DNA of 5,454 bases from an uncultured bacterium (GTDB taxonomy: Bacteria > Cyanobacteriota > Vampirovibrionia > Gastranaerophilales > Gastranaerophilaceae). The stretch spans positions 1 through 5,454 of the forward strand of contig CACXAK010000093.1 in NCBI GenBank assembly GCA_902765655.1, in the 5' to 3' direction. The notes under the pieces are model-generated. The model was not told the DNA's origin. It saw only the letters and a program-made list of their open reading frames with translations, and did not search any database. A program made the position numbers and the translations under genes. This document shows positions 5,132 to 5,454 of this stretch, piece by piece; the first letter of the stretch is position 1; each line of letters begins with the position of its first letter.

Positions 5132-5145
5132 CCGTGATTAACGGT
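5131..5145 (+). other. Small hairpin at the rplI stop codon
   Basis: ACCGT (5131-5135) and ACGGT (5141-5145) pair perfectly around a GATTA loop; the first base is the last base of the rplI TAA. No U-tract follows, so it is not a terminator itself. It could shield the mRNA end or be chance. Confidence 0.3.
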
Positions 5146-5155
5146 CAAAAGTTTG

Positions 5156-5204
5156 AAACTGTCATTTTGAATTTATTTTATATTCAGGGTGGCAGTTTTA
5201 TTAT
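5156..5204 (+). terminator. Intrinsic terminator after rplI
   Basis: The arms 5156-5172 (AAACTGTCATTTTGAAT) and 5182-5198 (ATTCAGGGTGGCAGTTT) form 17 uninterrupted pairs, four of them G-U, around a 9-base AT loop. A T-rich run (TTTTATTATT, 5196-5205) follows. The wobble pairs run T to G, so the hairpin forms best in plus-strand RNA, matching rplI. It begins 25 bases after the stop codon. Confidence 0.85.
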
Positions 5205-5222
5205 TAATCAGAGATATGAAGT

Positions 5223-5454
5223 ATGACAAATAATTTAAAACTTAAACCGATAAAAAGATTTTTCACAAATTCCTTTTTTCCCTCAGCTTGCCAATCTGAG
5301 CAGAAACGAAGATATGATGGTTCAGTTTTTGGAAGGGCTGCCGTCTTTTTCTGTTGATAATGCTTCACAGTTTGTTTTGGATAGCGAAAACGAAGAATTC
5401 CTTGTCGGTTTGGAAGATTTTTTCAATAATTATGAGGAGATAATTGCGGATATA
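5223..5454 (+). pseudogene. UROD/MetE-like (cobalamin-independent methionine synthase-like) methyltransferase gene, 5' end apparently damaged, runs off the window
   Basis: One frame is open from 5254 to the right edge and reads KDFSQIPFFPQLANLSRNED, then MMVQFLEGLPSFSVDN, and so on. This resembles the early part of the family annotated 'methionine synthase' of the UROD/MetE superfamily, where a 'D-I-P-F-W-P-Q-L-P' strand is followed by 'M-x-x-Q-F-x-E-x-L-P'. The family's N-terminus, with its GSLPH-type motif, should lie some 20 residues earlier. Instead the frame is closed by TAA at 5251-5253. The only plausible start, ATG 5223 (MTNNLKLKP), is in another frame that stops at 5355-5357 after 44 codons. 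The simplest reading is an internal deletion of roughly 60 bases with a frameshift near 5247-5256, either real or an assembly error. The first in-frame ATG after the damage is 5314 (then 5317), with no good ribosome site. The gene starts 19 bases past the rplI terminator hairpin's U-rich tail and has no obvious promoter. Confidence 0.5.

Noticed and set aside
4723..5148. 141-codon minus-strand frame opposite rplI
   Set aside because: A Ser/Ala-rich shadow produced by the Ala/Lys/Glu-rich codons of rplI; no ribosome site or family likeness.
5223..5357. A genuine 44-residue protein starting at ATG 5223
   Set aside because: Its frame overlaps a longer frame with family-like sequence, and its composition after residue 9 looks like out-of-frame reading of that gene.

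Overview
The window is AT-rich bacterial DNA with three genes on the minus strand (left and centre) and three on the plus strand (right). It most likely comes from a gut Gastranaerophilales (Melainabacteria/Vampirovibrionia) genome. That placement rests on recall: the left-hand protein has the layout of a conserved hypothetical family I associate with this group (disordered N-terminus ending in an 'FTG' motif, then a GGF-A-SF--QD-G block). A folate-type tRNA methyltransferase (TrmFO) and the low GC fit but prove nothing, so the placement is moderate in confidence.

Layout. Bases 1-1340 (minus) hold a 446+ residue membrane-associated conserved hypothetical protein that runs off the left edge; it has a good sigma-70-type promoter and a leader of about 125 nt. 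Bases 1545-2858 (minus) are trmFO, complete, with both catalytic cysteines. Bases 2859-4139 are an accessory island: a 273-residue ADP-ribosyltransferase-like gene (3090-3911, minus) bracketed by two inverted copies of a palindromic repeat (2984-3052 and 3994-4118). The right-hand copy ends 21 bases before a DUF559 / Vsr-like endonuclease gene (4140-4499, plus). Bases 4628-5131 are rplI (ribosomal protein L9), followed by a strong intrinsic terminator. From 5223 to the right edge lies the start of a UROD/MetE-like methyltransferase gene whose 5' end looks damaged. No gene-free stretch exceeds about 230 bases.

How it fits together. trmFO (tRNA U54 methylation) and rplI (large ribosomal subunit) are ordinary translation genes. 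The stretch between them is the interesting part. The two repeats share end sequences and the position of a bulged base, but 8 of the 12 base pairs of their inner stem differ while remaining paired, so structure has been kept rather than sequence. Together with the adjoining small nuclease gene and the bracketed ADP-ribosyltransferase, this suggests a repeat-associated mobile or domesticated unit inserted between housekeeping genes. Mobility and any cooperation between the two enzymes are inference.
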